From NCBI GenBank assembly GCA_009763385.1, contig CM019824.1:150852305-150916304 (forward strand): a DNA stretch of 64,000 bases, read 5' to 3'. This DNA is from Coix lacryma-jobi var. lacryma-jobi (taxonomy: Eukaryota; Streptophyta; Magnoliopsida; Poales; Poaceae). The position numbers and the translations under genes were made by a program. Each line of letters opens with the position of its first letter. Position 1 is the stretch's first letter. The notes under the pieces are model-generated. The model ran no database searches. It was not told where the DNA came from and was given only the letters and a program-made list of their open reading frames with translations. Below, piece after piece: positions 35,240 to 44,896 of this stretch.

Positions 35240-35543
35240 GACCGGACGCACTGTCGGGGTGACCGGACGCGTCCGGTCAGTGTCTAACGGCTACGTGACG
35301 TTAGCCCTGACACCAGTACAATACACTGACCGGACGCACCCATGCGTCCGATCACCACTGACCGGACGCGTCCGGTCATCAATTTCCCTCTCTGGAACCT
35401 CTCTGGACGCGACCGGACTCACCCCCTGGTGCGTCCGGTCGAATACTGAAGAGCGTCCGGTCGCAGCCAAGCCTGCTCCTCAGCCAAACCTACTGACGGA
35501 CGCACGCCCCAGCGTCCGGTCATTAGGGTTGGAGCGTCCGGTC
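35240..35543. repeat. GACCGGACGC decamer cluster, LTR of B
   Basis: About a dozen GACCGGACGC or inverse GCGTCCGGTC copies occur here, including two perfect GACCGGACGCGTCCGGTC palindromes near 35262 and 35360. They lie just downstream of the TATA box on the minus strand. Confidence 0.8.
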
Positions 35544-35900
35544 ACATTTTGAAGTCCGAAACGACTTCGGTTTGCGACGCTCCCTTCACGAACTTTCTTC
35601 CTTATGATCTTAGGGACCTTTCTAAGCTACCTAGGGCTTTGGTTAACAAGTGTGCACCACACCTAACTCAAAAGTGTCTTCAACACCAAATGACACTTAG
35701 CACTAGCCTATCACCGTCTTCGTCGTCCATCCTTTGAAAACCAAACGAATTCCATCGCTAAGGGGGCATGAATACCATAGTGCCCTCACGATCATCATTA
35801 CATGACTTAACTCAACTGTTTCTGCAAAACACACGTTAGTCATAGTAATTTACCGTTGTCATCCAATCACCGAAACCCACTGGGGGCCTAGATGCTCACA

Positions 35901-36410
35901 GGCTTCATTCCACCTTAAACTAATATGAGAGCATATTTTTTTATGAGCATGTTTTAAACGGCTCCTAAAGCCAGTGAAGAAGTCCTATCAAATGGTACCC
36001 GACAATATGTGAGTGTCCAATTTGGGCCTTGCGATAACAATAGTTTTTGGATAGTCCATCTATCTCGTGGCTTTGCGATAATATAATAGTTTTTGATAGT
36101 CCATCTATCTCGTGACAACGTTGCTAATAATAAAGGACAAAACATTTTCTCGGAAAATTGCTCGAACTTTGACAAAAAAAACTTAATTTAATAATTGAAA
36201 GCTTGAAAGGAAACACATGGACCATTTGTTTATATACACGATAAGAATTTTATCTAAATTCCAAGAGGAAAAATAGATTATAAGCATTAAAATAGAGATA
36301 TTATGTTTTTTCTTGGATGAGTTGCCATGTTAATATACAAGAGATTGTTTGGATCCACCTTTTAATAAGTGGTTGGATAGTGGGTTAAAAGATCAACTCT
36401 AAACTAACTA
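35901..36410. other. Low-copy intergenic sequence
   Basis: No gene is seen. It holds a short tandem duplication (36029-36115) and, near 36347, GTTTGGATCCA, a possible end of an old Tourist-like MITE whose partner (CTTGGATCCA on the minus strand) is near 37076-37085. Confidence 0.5.
36029..36115. repeat. Two-copy tandem repeat, ~43 bp
   Basis: The units TTGCGATAA...TATCTCGTG at 36029-36070 and 36072-36115 differ by small indels. Confidence 0.75.
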
Positions 36411-37011
36411 GAGAGAATTATCTATTTGGCACTGAAACAAATCGGTCTTCCTTCCAAGGTACTTAAAAATTGAAGTTTCTTATCTAGCACTGAGTCAGAA
36501 TTTCCTTCCCTAAATGTCACTACCATCCATTTCTTACACTAGCGTTGTTAAAGTGGCCGTTAAAATGACCCATATGCCCTCTTTGTATTAGAACTATGTC
36601 TCACCTTAGAAAAATTATATATTCTCATGAGATGTATAACTTTCTAGTTTTAAGTTTTTTTCAGTTGAGATCCTTAAGATAATTTTTTAAGTATCTTAAT
36701 GATCTTAAATGAAAAATCTCAAAACTAGAAAGTTATAACTCCCATTGAGTGCTGCAGGTTTTATATAAAAATCATCTTTATTCAAGTTGATATGAAAAAG
36801 ATATAATTTTTCTAAGGTGAAGCATAGTTCTGATACAGAGAGGGGCATATAGATCATTTTGGTAGCCACTTAACATCGTTAGTGGAGGAAATGGACGATA
36901 GCGCCATTTAGAGAAGGAAATTCCAACTCGATGCTAAATAAGAAACTTCAGTTTCAAGAGTGACTTAGAAAGAAGACCGATTTATTTTAGTGCCGAATAG
37001 ATAGTTCTCTC
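36411..37011. mobile_element. Foldback (long inverted repeat) element, ~600 bp
   Basis: Almost the whole segment is an imperfect palindrome. The left end GAGAGAATTATCTATT pairs with the right end AATAGATAGTTCTCTC, and similarity continues through arms of nearly 300 bases to a centre near 36687 (TTAAGATAATTTTTTAA). No ORF is present. It could be a Mutator- or hAT-related MITE. I could not define a clean TSD, although AACTAA occurs next to both sides. Confidence 0.75.
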
Positions 37012-37139
37012 AACTTAATGGAACTAATAGTTAGTAGTCAACCAGCCAATAATTAGCTAATTTTAGTGCTCATGGATCCAAGAAACCCTTACATGAGGCC
37101 TTGTGTGCCTCTGGTTAGGTTCGTGCGTGATGTGTCTCG

Positions 37140-37935
37140 TGTACTTGTGTGTGCTGCACCTGCACGTGTGCGTCTTAAACGTATCGGTAGTGCTAGCGCA
37201 CGGATGTCCGGACGCGCTCTGTGCATCCGGACGCCGTCTTCCTGGCACCCGGCTTCTACTCCCCCGCCCTCCATCACCGGCCGCCGCCCCGCCGCCCACC
37301 GCCGCGCCGCGGTAGGGCCTCACCGGAGCCCGGCGAGGCCCTACCGCTGCCGCGGCGGCCTCCTCCTTCCCCTCCCCACCGCCCTCCTCCCCCCGCCACC
37401 ATCTCCGGCGAGCTCCCCCGCAGCCCCGCCCCTCCCTGGCCCGGCCGCCTCCACCGCCGCCAGGGCTCGCTAAGCGCCGCCCGACCACCATCCCCACCGT
37501 CGGGCCTGCCTGCCTCCCCCCCGGCCGGCCCCCTTCTACACCCGCCGGAGATGGAGAAGAAGGGGCTCACCGGAACCCTAGAGAGAGAGCAGAGAGGAGG
37601 CCTACCTCCGTGTCGCCGCCGGATCCGCCACCGCCTCCACCGGATCCGGCGGATCCGCCGCCACCGCCGCCGGATCCGGATCCGCCGCCGCCGCCGCCGT
37701 ATCCACCATGGCCGGCACGGGAGAGGTGGTGGGGCGACGGGGCGCGGGCGAGGGGATGCGGAGGAGTGGGAGGAGAGGGACGCGCTCGCCGGGGAGAAGC
37801 TCGCCGGGGAAGTCGCCATAGGAGAGGGAGGGAGACGGAGGTGGGAGGGAGGATGAAGACGAGCGAGCCGCGTCCGGCTCGGGAGAGAGCCGGACGCGGT
37901 ATAACAAGCTTTACCGTAAACGTATTCTCGAAAAC
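37140..37935. other. GC-rich island with inverted ends; possible transposon or gene fragment
   Basis: A GC-rich, low-complexity block has several GGATCC-containing repeats (37619-37710). Open frames exist in all directions, but none has a recognisable domain or biased codon use. The two ends share inverted similarity: ACGTATCGGTA ... TCCGGACGC on the left, and on the minus strand from the right ACGTTTACGGTA ... CCGGACGCG. A perfect hairpin CCGCGTCCGGCTC/GAGCCGGACGCGG sits at 37868-37900. It may be a Pack-type element or an old promoter/first exon. Confidence 0.35.
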
Positions 37936-38007
37936 AAAACTGCAACTCTTCAAAGGAAATTCAGAAATAAGAAAAGGAACAAAATAAAGAGAAGTGTGTC
38001 TAACCAT

Positions 38008-39147
38008 CCATATGTCTTGGGAAGCAAGTCGTTCCAGCTAAAGACCCCTTCCCTTTCTGCAACACTGCACTAGCAGTTTCTTTGTCTTGGTCAACAAGTC
38101 CATTTGCCACAACAGTCAGCTATTGCTCATCTTATCATACATAGATTAACGAGCAACAGCTTCTTCAACTATCTAAGCATGAAGTATGGAACAAGTCAAA
38201 TGTAACGCCCTGGCCAAGGCTGTATTTGAGATCAGAACTGTAACTATCAATCCAAAGGTCTCAATACAAAATGCCTTCCAAATCCAATAACATTCATCAC
38301 AACACCAAACATCAGGTGGTTCTGACCATCACACTACGAATCACGAATCTGACTGAATTCATTTGCAGTTTCAGGGCATTGCTAAAGCAAATTTGGAAAC
38401 CAAAGAAAATTGTCAAAACATTAATACAAGAGTGCCCTTGGATGTGCAACAAAGGGAATATTTCTCTCGCTGATAATGAAAGCTTTCAGTTGACATAAAC
38501 TTACAACCTAACTATATACGTCTTTTATGGTACAATGAACAAAAGAATGGTAAAAAAAAGGAGTCAAGATGCCACCTGGCGATACCAACAATGGAGATGG
38601 CAATACACGGTTGGCAGAACTCTGGCAGCCTGATTTGTTGAATGGTAACCCGAGTAGAATTAAGGCACGATAACAACACTAAGAATGTTATTCCTCAGTT
38701 TGGTCAATATATTACTTCCACAGTCAGCTGCAGATGATGCACCTTCATTCACAGAATGATTTAGTTGACCCCAATCAAAAATATGGCAACATTGTTGTCC
38801 AGATGCAAAATTTAGTCCCTGATCTAGTTCTTCCATCAAACATGAGACAAAATTCTGCCAAACACTCCAAATCCAACATGATGCCTAGTACGAGATCATG
38901 GCAGTAAGAGAATGGATGAGCTAGTCAGCTATATTGCTTCTTGATACAAACAAGAGCTCAATCACTGTATTTTCTTCTTTACAGTTTGATTCCAAAGTAG
39001 TTCAAGGGAAAGAGATATATCCAGATTTCAGCCAAATCACAAAAGAACTACCTTTGGTAATCTCACTGGTATAGTCTTATCTCATTGGTATAGTCTTTCT
39101 TCTGAAAACAGAAGTATTGGTATAGACACAAGAAACTACCAAAAATC
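38008..39147. other. Sequence downstream of the O-fucosyltransferase gene
   Basis: AT-rich low-copy sequence with no supported ORF. On the minus strand it lies directly 3' of the stop codon, so part is probably 3' untranslated region; I did not pin a polyadenylation site. Confidence 0.5.
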
Positions 39148-42100
39148 TTAGTGCTCTGTTCTGCACATGCATTCTGGGCATCGTGGATGTCTAAATATGC
39201 TTCTTGCGACAGGCCTTTCATGAACTTGCTTAGTTTGCTGTATGAGTTTTCTTACTCTACTTTCAAATTCATTCCACTCAATCGTGGCATTCTTCACAAG
39301 TATGCTGGCTAGCCGGCGCTTGTTTGGCCTTATTGTGGAAAGGTCCCCACCACCATAGTACATGCGGTAACCTTGAACAAGGGAAGAGAATTGACTTCCT
39401 GGGTCAGTCATAGCAAATGCATCGGCAGCTGCACATGCAATGAAGTCCAGGGCTGCCAACTGCAAACCAGAGGATCACAAAAAATTATTCAATTAAGCAT
39501 AGTCATAGTTCACAAGATACTAATGTAAATTAGCAAATGTCGCAACCATTTTCTTATCCTTCATGTCACTCTTGCGGTTACTGGTTTGCTGCTCATATGA
39601 ATTAACTCTAAATTGAGAGCAGAAAATAAAATTAGCACTTCTGTTACTGGTTTGCTGCCCACATGAATTACCTCTAAATTAGAGCAAAAAATAAAATTAG
39701 CACTTCCTGATATTTCACGTTTTAACGGCATGTGACAAAAGTTTGAGGACATAATCTATTCAGTCAATCTACAAACAAATAATCAGGTAGCTACTACATG
39801 AATTTTCTATTTGGGTGCTTATTTTCTATGTTTTTATGCTAACACTGTCTATATATCTTTTCTACCTAAATCATGCAAGAAGATATCACATGAGATATCT
39901 CACAGAAATTTATTTGTTCAAAAAGAGATATCTCACAGAAATTTACCTGAGACGAGAAGTTCCTAAATGGTTCAAGCTCTAATGGAGACAGAAGGGTTTC
40001 TTTAGTTACTAAAGAAGGATAAAGACGACTTATGGCAGCCATCCTACCCTTTCCTCCATAAATTTCAGCGCCTGCAATGTATATATTTGTGCTGCGCTTG
40101 AAACCAATAGCAGCAAGCATAAGCACAGCCTCTTCAGGGGCAAGGGGACATTTGCCTTCAGACCGTAAGAAAGCAGCAGAGGGCAACCTAACAAGATATG
40201 GTTCTGTCAGAAATGCTCGTTGATGAAAAATAGGAAGAACCAGATCAATATTAGGATGCCATTTTTTTAATATGGTTTATTGTCATGCAATGTAGAACTG
40301 CAAACATACTTTGTCGTCTTCTTGAGTTCTGACAGAACAGGAAAGTGAATTTGGCGATAAGCTTCTAGTTCGTCTTCCTCATCTTTGCCACCACCAAAGT
40401 AACACAATGAGTATGCAACCATATCAATCTCAAACCGGAGATGAACAGCTAGATATTTGGATGCATCACTCTTGTTCGCAATGGGGTCAGACTTCATGGC
40501 AAACTGTCCTAAAAGATTATCCTTCAAAGGCGACGAAGAGGCCCTATGGCCATGCAACCTCTCTACAAGAACTGCACCAGTTCTTGAATTTTGTGTACAA
40601 AGCGAAGAGCATGAAAATTACATCTGCACCGCAATCTCTGTGGAATAGTACCCATAGTCAGAGCATGCACTTGATATTTTTTTCCTTATGGGAGGAACAG
40701 AACAAAGAGAAGAAACCAGCAGCACAGTAACCAATATTCATCTGTAGTACTATCAGCTGAGTCATTCATATCTTGACAGTTCATATAAGTTAGACTAAAG
40801 TACTAAAGGACTCTATAACACTGATGCCAAAATAATCATTTCCCATCCCAGTAAAAGTATAATTGCATCATAGAGTGTCAAATAACCATATCTTGACAGA
40901 TCAAGTAGTTTACGCTAGAGTACTACACAATTCTAAACAATGATACCAAAATAACAAATTCCTATCTCAGTGAGAGTTAAACAGTGGAAACAATTGAAGA
41001 AAATTAACAAACTCTGATATGCGTAAAGAAATACTACTTCAGTACAAAGTACTCCCTCCGTCCCGAAATAAGTCTCCATCTCGCATTTCAAGGTGTCAAA
41101 CAATCTCAATTTTGACCAAATATATACAAAAAGAAATACTAATACTTGCGATACCAGATAAATATCATTGGGTTAAATATGTCATATATTTTCATAGTAA
41201 ACCTATTTGGATTTTGGAGGTACAAATTTTGATATTGTTTCTATAAACTTAGTTAAAGTTGAGATTGGATGACTCCTCGAAATGTGAGATGGAGACTTGT
41301 TTTGGGAAGGAGGGAGTAAGAGTGTACTAGAAGTCTAGAACAGGTGCAGTTGAATATTTTTTATGACAAACATGAATACATAAATAGGTCCATAATGGTG
41401 CTGCATAGTAGTAGATTTGCTCAGAAAATACTTCATATTGTCACAATTTTATCAATTCTACAGATATATCACAAATAAATTGGCAACCCAAATAATGTTA
41501 AAGAGAACATTTCAGTGCCCAAAATGAACTTACGTCACTTGACTAGTTGGAGTAATACCTGAAGATCAGAAGGTATTGGGTCAAAAGATAAGCGATTGCC
41601 AAATCCTATAAAGTGAACAACTCTGTTTCTCAGTAAAATTGGCAGTATTTTTTTCACGTACAAGCTGGGCTTTGCCTCTTTCATGACATCTGTATCATTA
41701 ACCTGCAGAGGAAAAGTGAAACAATAATGAATTACATGTTCATCTTTCTACCAATGTACTTTCTATAACTGAAAAAAACTGAGAATAGTTACTTACAAGG
41801 CTACCGATCACCTCCAAGTCTAATGACTGCAGCTCTATTGGAAGATCCTTTACAATATGAATATCAGATTTCAGATACTTGATAAAGTAATCCTCCTGAT
41901 ATATATCGCCAAACTGACTAAGATATTAAACTCAATTTGTCATTTATAGAGAATATAATAATCAGTTATTGAAATAAGCTATCTGAAACATGAAACGTAA
42001 GACAAAGACGTATTTTGAAAAAAAAAATAGTGTACCTTTTGTCTAGCCACACATTACTGTACAAGAATTTTGGGAGGACAAGAGTTGCATTGAGCAACCG

Positions 42101-43843
42101 CGAGATTGTAACTGCATTACAGATCTGTTAAACAGAAGAAGGAACAAAGAAGATTGAAATCAATGGCATAACTGCAAAACCAATTCACGCACCAAGAAAA
42201 AGAATTACTTCTCCAAGCAGATTTGCTAAGATTGACAGCAATGTTAAGGATGTTAGTAGATTAATGAACTACTCACCGCAACCCTTTGCTGGTTTATGCC
42301 ACCATTCGCACTGATCATGATGTAGCCATTGGTTCCCTCTTCAATTACAAAGAAAATATGTTAAAGAAACAAGGCACTGAATCAAAAATATGCTGGAAAT
42401 ATAAAAAATATACCAATGCCACTATCAAGATAAATGCACACCAATAACATCAAGTAACATAAATCAGCAACTACCTGAGGCTTTCCAATCCCTTTGGTCA
42501 GAACACGGTCTCCACAAAGTAGCATTTATCGGCTCTTCCCACAAATCCTTAGATTCAGGCCTGGTCTCTGCCTAGGTAATTAGCATTACACATTATGTCA
42601 TTACCAATGACATATTTCAATGTGCATGTATGTGCAATATATGGCCAGTTTAGAATATGTAAAGAGCATGTAGCTGCATTTATGAATGTTACCTCTGCCA
42701 AAGCATGGCCTGCCAAAGCAAGCAACCGGGTGAGCATAACCCTATGTGCCCTCTTCCCCTTAGCAGCACCAGCCACTACCTCTTCCTTAAAACATTCCAG
42801 TAATGAAAACCATGCGTTAGAAATAATGTACATAAACACTAAAAGTGGGCAGCCATTTCCATGGCACCCAAGAATTACACTAACATTACTCTATCCACTT
42901 CTTTTAATAAGGCAAATTAGGATTTGAGGAAGTCTTTCAAGTTATACTTTGACCATTAATTTGCCGTATAATATATTATTAGTTACTATAAAACCCAGAT
43001 CGTACTAAAAGACAAGTGAAGTATGAATATATTGATGCATCCGTCCGTCCTAAACATGCAAATGTTCTGATGTAAAGGTCAAAATAATATTTAACTTTGT
43101 TTATTCTAATACGCCTAACACTTTGAAATGGAACGAGTGGGCTTTAGGTAACATCATAATATCATGCCATGAAGACTTTGTTAATGTTACTGCCTTACTG
43201 GAAACTTAGCCTGAATTAAAAGCTAGATGTAGAATTACAAAATTGCAACTGAGCAATAGAGCAGTATTTTTTTATGGCTAGTTGATTACACATTAGCACA
43301 GCTCAAGAACACTCCTGCTCTCCCCCAGAGCAAAATAACTTACAAACCAAGGGAGATTGAGAAGTGGAAGTAAGAAATGGCACAACCCTCTTGGCTAAGC
43401 TAACCCTTTGAATTGCTAGCTACGGAGTCATCACCCTATATCAATCGCCCCAGCAACAGCAACCTAATCACATCAAATACCGGATGACAGCTACTAGATA
43501 CTCATCAGTCAGTAAAGGAGGCCAACCACGGCATTACCAGAGTCAAGAGCGACGAATTGGCAGTGGCGGGCGCGCGGGGCGGGTGGCGCCTCAGACGGAA
43601 GTGCGGGCGCGCCGAAGGGTCCTGAAGTCGGGAGAACATCCACCAGTTCATGATGAAGAAGAAGGCCACGAGGGCGCCCCAGACCAGCAACCCGCGCGGG
43701 CGCCGCCACCCCCTCCGCTGCTGCTGCCGCCGCCTCGCCCGCGGCAGCGCGGCGGCCGCCGGGGAGCTCGCCGCCGCCAGGAGCGGCAGCGGCGGGGGTG
43801 CCGCCGCCTCGGACATTCCGGCGCTGGATTTGGATCTCGACAA
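39148..43843 (-). CDS. O-fucosyltransferase family protein gene (ten exons, one frameshift)
   Basis: Predicted exons on the minus strand: 43843-43538, 42785-42693, 42571-42475, 42338-42277, 42124-42036, 41917-41797, 41702-41559, 40637-40310, 40187-39947 and 39459-39148. All introns are GT-AG and phases agree; exons 1-2 are least certain. The product would be about 597 residues. The N-terminus has a short basic cytosolic part and one membrane span, GLLVWGALVAFFFIMNWWMF, fitting a type II Golgi protein. The plant GDP-fucose O-fucosyltransferase family (GT106, Pfam PF10250) is indicated by NGGINQQRVAICNAV, HLRFEIDMVAYSLCYFGG, IYIAGAEIYGG and LDFIACAAADAFAMTDPG. It would transfer fucose to a wall-glycan or protein acceptor; the acceptor is not evident. 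Exon 8 has an apparent one-base deletion near 40581 that breaks the frame: pseudogene or sequence error. Confidence 0.88.
39577..39707. repeat. Two-copy tandem repeat in intron 9
   Basis: Units at 39577-39642 and 39643-39707 start GTTACTGGTTTGCTGC and end TTAGCACTTC, with a few differences. Confidence 0.8.
39892..39945. repeat. Duplicated 21-mer at exon 9 donor side
   Basis: The same 21 bases (starting GAGATATCTCACAG, ending AATTTA) occur at 39892-39912 and 39925-39945. The second copy abuts the exon 9 splice donor on the minus strand. Confidence 0.7.
40768..40985. repeat. Degenerate ~120 bp tandem duplication in intron 7
   Basis: Two diverged blocks share CATATCTTGACAG, AGTACTA, AATGATACCAAAATAA-like and CCCAGT/CTCAGT segments in the same order. 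Confidence 0.5.
41052..41316. mobile_element. Stowaway-type MITE in intron 7
   Basis: The terminal inverted repeats CTCCCTCCGTCCC... and ...AAGGAGGGAG are flanked by TA duplications (41050-41051 and 41317-41318). The 265-base length and lack of an ORF are typical of Tc1/mariner-derived Stowaway elements, common in grass introns. Confidence 0.92.
42880..43160. other. Possible decayed MITE in intron 1
   Basis: ATCCGTCCGTCCT near 43040 and TTTGAAATGGAACGAGTGGG near 43122 resemble worn Stowaway ends. No clear TSD is visible. Confidence 0.3.
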
Positions 43844-44896
43844 GTGGGAAGCGAGCAGGGGAGCACGAGATGCCGGGTGGCTCGTCGGATCCTGCGATCG
43901 CCGTGCGATTAGTTTAAGCTGCAGTTTGATGGAGAGGTTAATTTTTTATTCGTATGTGCGGCCTGAGCTCGGCAGATCGGAGCAGCCTGAGCTCCGAGCA
44001 GAGGTGGAGGAGGACTCGGCAGTGGCAAAGCTGGGCAGCCGGCGAGCCGCGGTCGGTCACGGTCATGCGCGGCGCGCGTGCGATTGGGTTTCCCCTGGAC
44101 TCATCAAAAGAACTTAGGTCCCGTTTGAATTCAAGTGGGTTTTGGAAATCCGGATTAAAACATCTGGTGTGTTTTATTGGATTGTGTGTATGTATGTTAA
44201 AATCTAGTAAAATCCTACCTGGTTTGAATAAGATCCTAGAATTCTGCGAATTTTTTTATTCGGATCCTTGGAATCCCATGGTAATATCTAGAATTGCAAG
44301 TGTTAGTTGTTTCATGATGTACGTTGTGGTGTCTGTCTAAAACGGTAAAATATATTTTTTATTTATAGGTCTCTAAATTTATTCTTGATTTGTTAGAAAT
44401 ATATTCTGAGCTTAGTTTTAGTTTAAATGTGTTTGGATCCGTTCCATATATCAATATGGCATGTTGATTTAGTACTAACAAGAATTTGACAAATTGAGTT
44501 CAATATCTACATAGGTATCCTAAACTTCTGAAACTACACATTCGGATTCGCAAACTTAATATTCATTTCTAACTTTCAAAATTGCATATTCAGACCTCCA
44601 AACTTGTCGATCAGGACATATAGGTCTAAATTGTCTTTTAACAAATTGCATATATGGATACTTACTAGTTACTACACATCAACTGGTAGGTACGATCCAT
44701 ATGACATCCCTTGTTCACATCTTCTTTTCCACTTCTTCTATGTTTTCGCCACCACTCTCTCTTGCACTACCGTAGCACGAGCGGTAGAAGCAGCATCACC
44801 GCTGTGACTAAGCGATGATGGATGATCTCTAGATGCCCCTCCTACCTCCATATTACTATCGAGCTTGGCCCCAACCAAGGCCCCATGGTGGTTGGC
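43844..44896. other. Upstream region of the O-fucosyltransferase gene
   Basis: The first ~250 bases are GC-rich and likely include the promoter and 5' leader of the minus-strand gene. Further out is AT-rich low-copy sequence; GGTCCCGTTTGAATT at 44117 resembles the end of some grass MITEs. No other gene is supported. Confidence 0.45.

Larger units (their letters stand above)
13912..35900 (-). mobile_element. Element B: Copia Sirevirus/Maximus-type element, minus strand, 5' part
   Basis: Reading the minus strand from 35900 down: 5' LTR (35900-34464), PBS, gag (from 34411), pol (20063-16839), an untranslated spacer, and a third ORF cut at 13911 by element A. A second Sirevirus (C) sits inside gag with TSD AAGCT. 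Lineage rests on the pol domain order protease-integrase-RT-RNase H, a long gag with coiled coil and two CCHC knuckles, and an extra ORF after pol. The 3' LTR should lie left of the window, beyond element A. The TSD copy on this side would be 35901-35905 (GGCTT). Confidence 0.88.
34464..35900 (-). repeat. 5' LTR of element B
   Basis: On the minus strand the LTR begins TGTGAGCATCTAGG (from 35900) and ends ATCCTTTCA at 34464, 1437 bases. The right edge is set by the TG terminus and by the change to non-repetitive sequence. No second copy is in the window, so that edge is less certain than the PBS edge. Confidence 0.78.

Noticed and set aside
37221..37945. Open frames of 211 and 223 codons in the GC island
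   Set aside because: Low-complexity Pro/Arg products arise in several frames at once from GGATCC/CCG repeats; no conserved motif.
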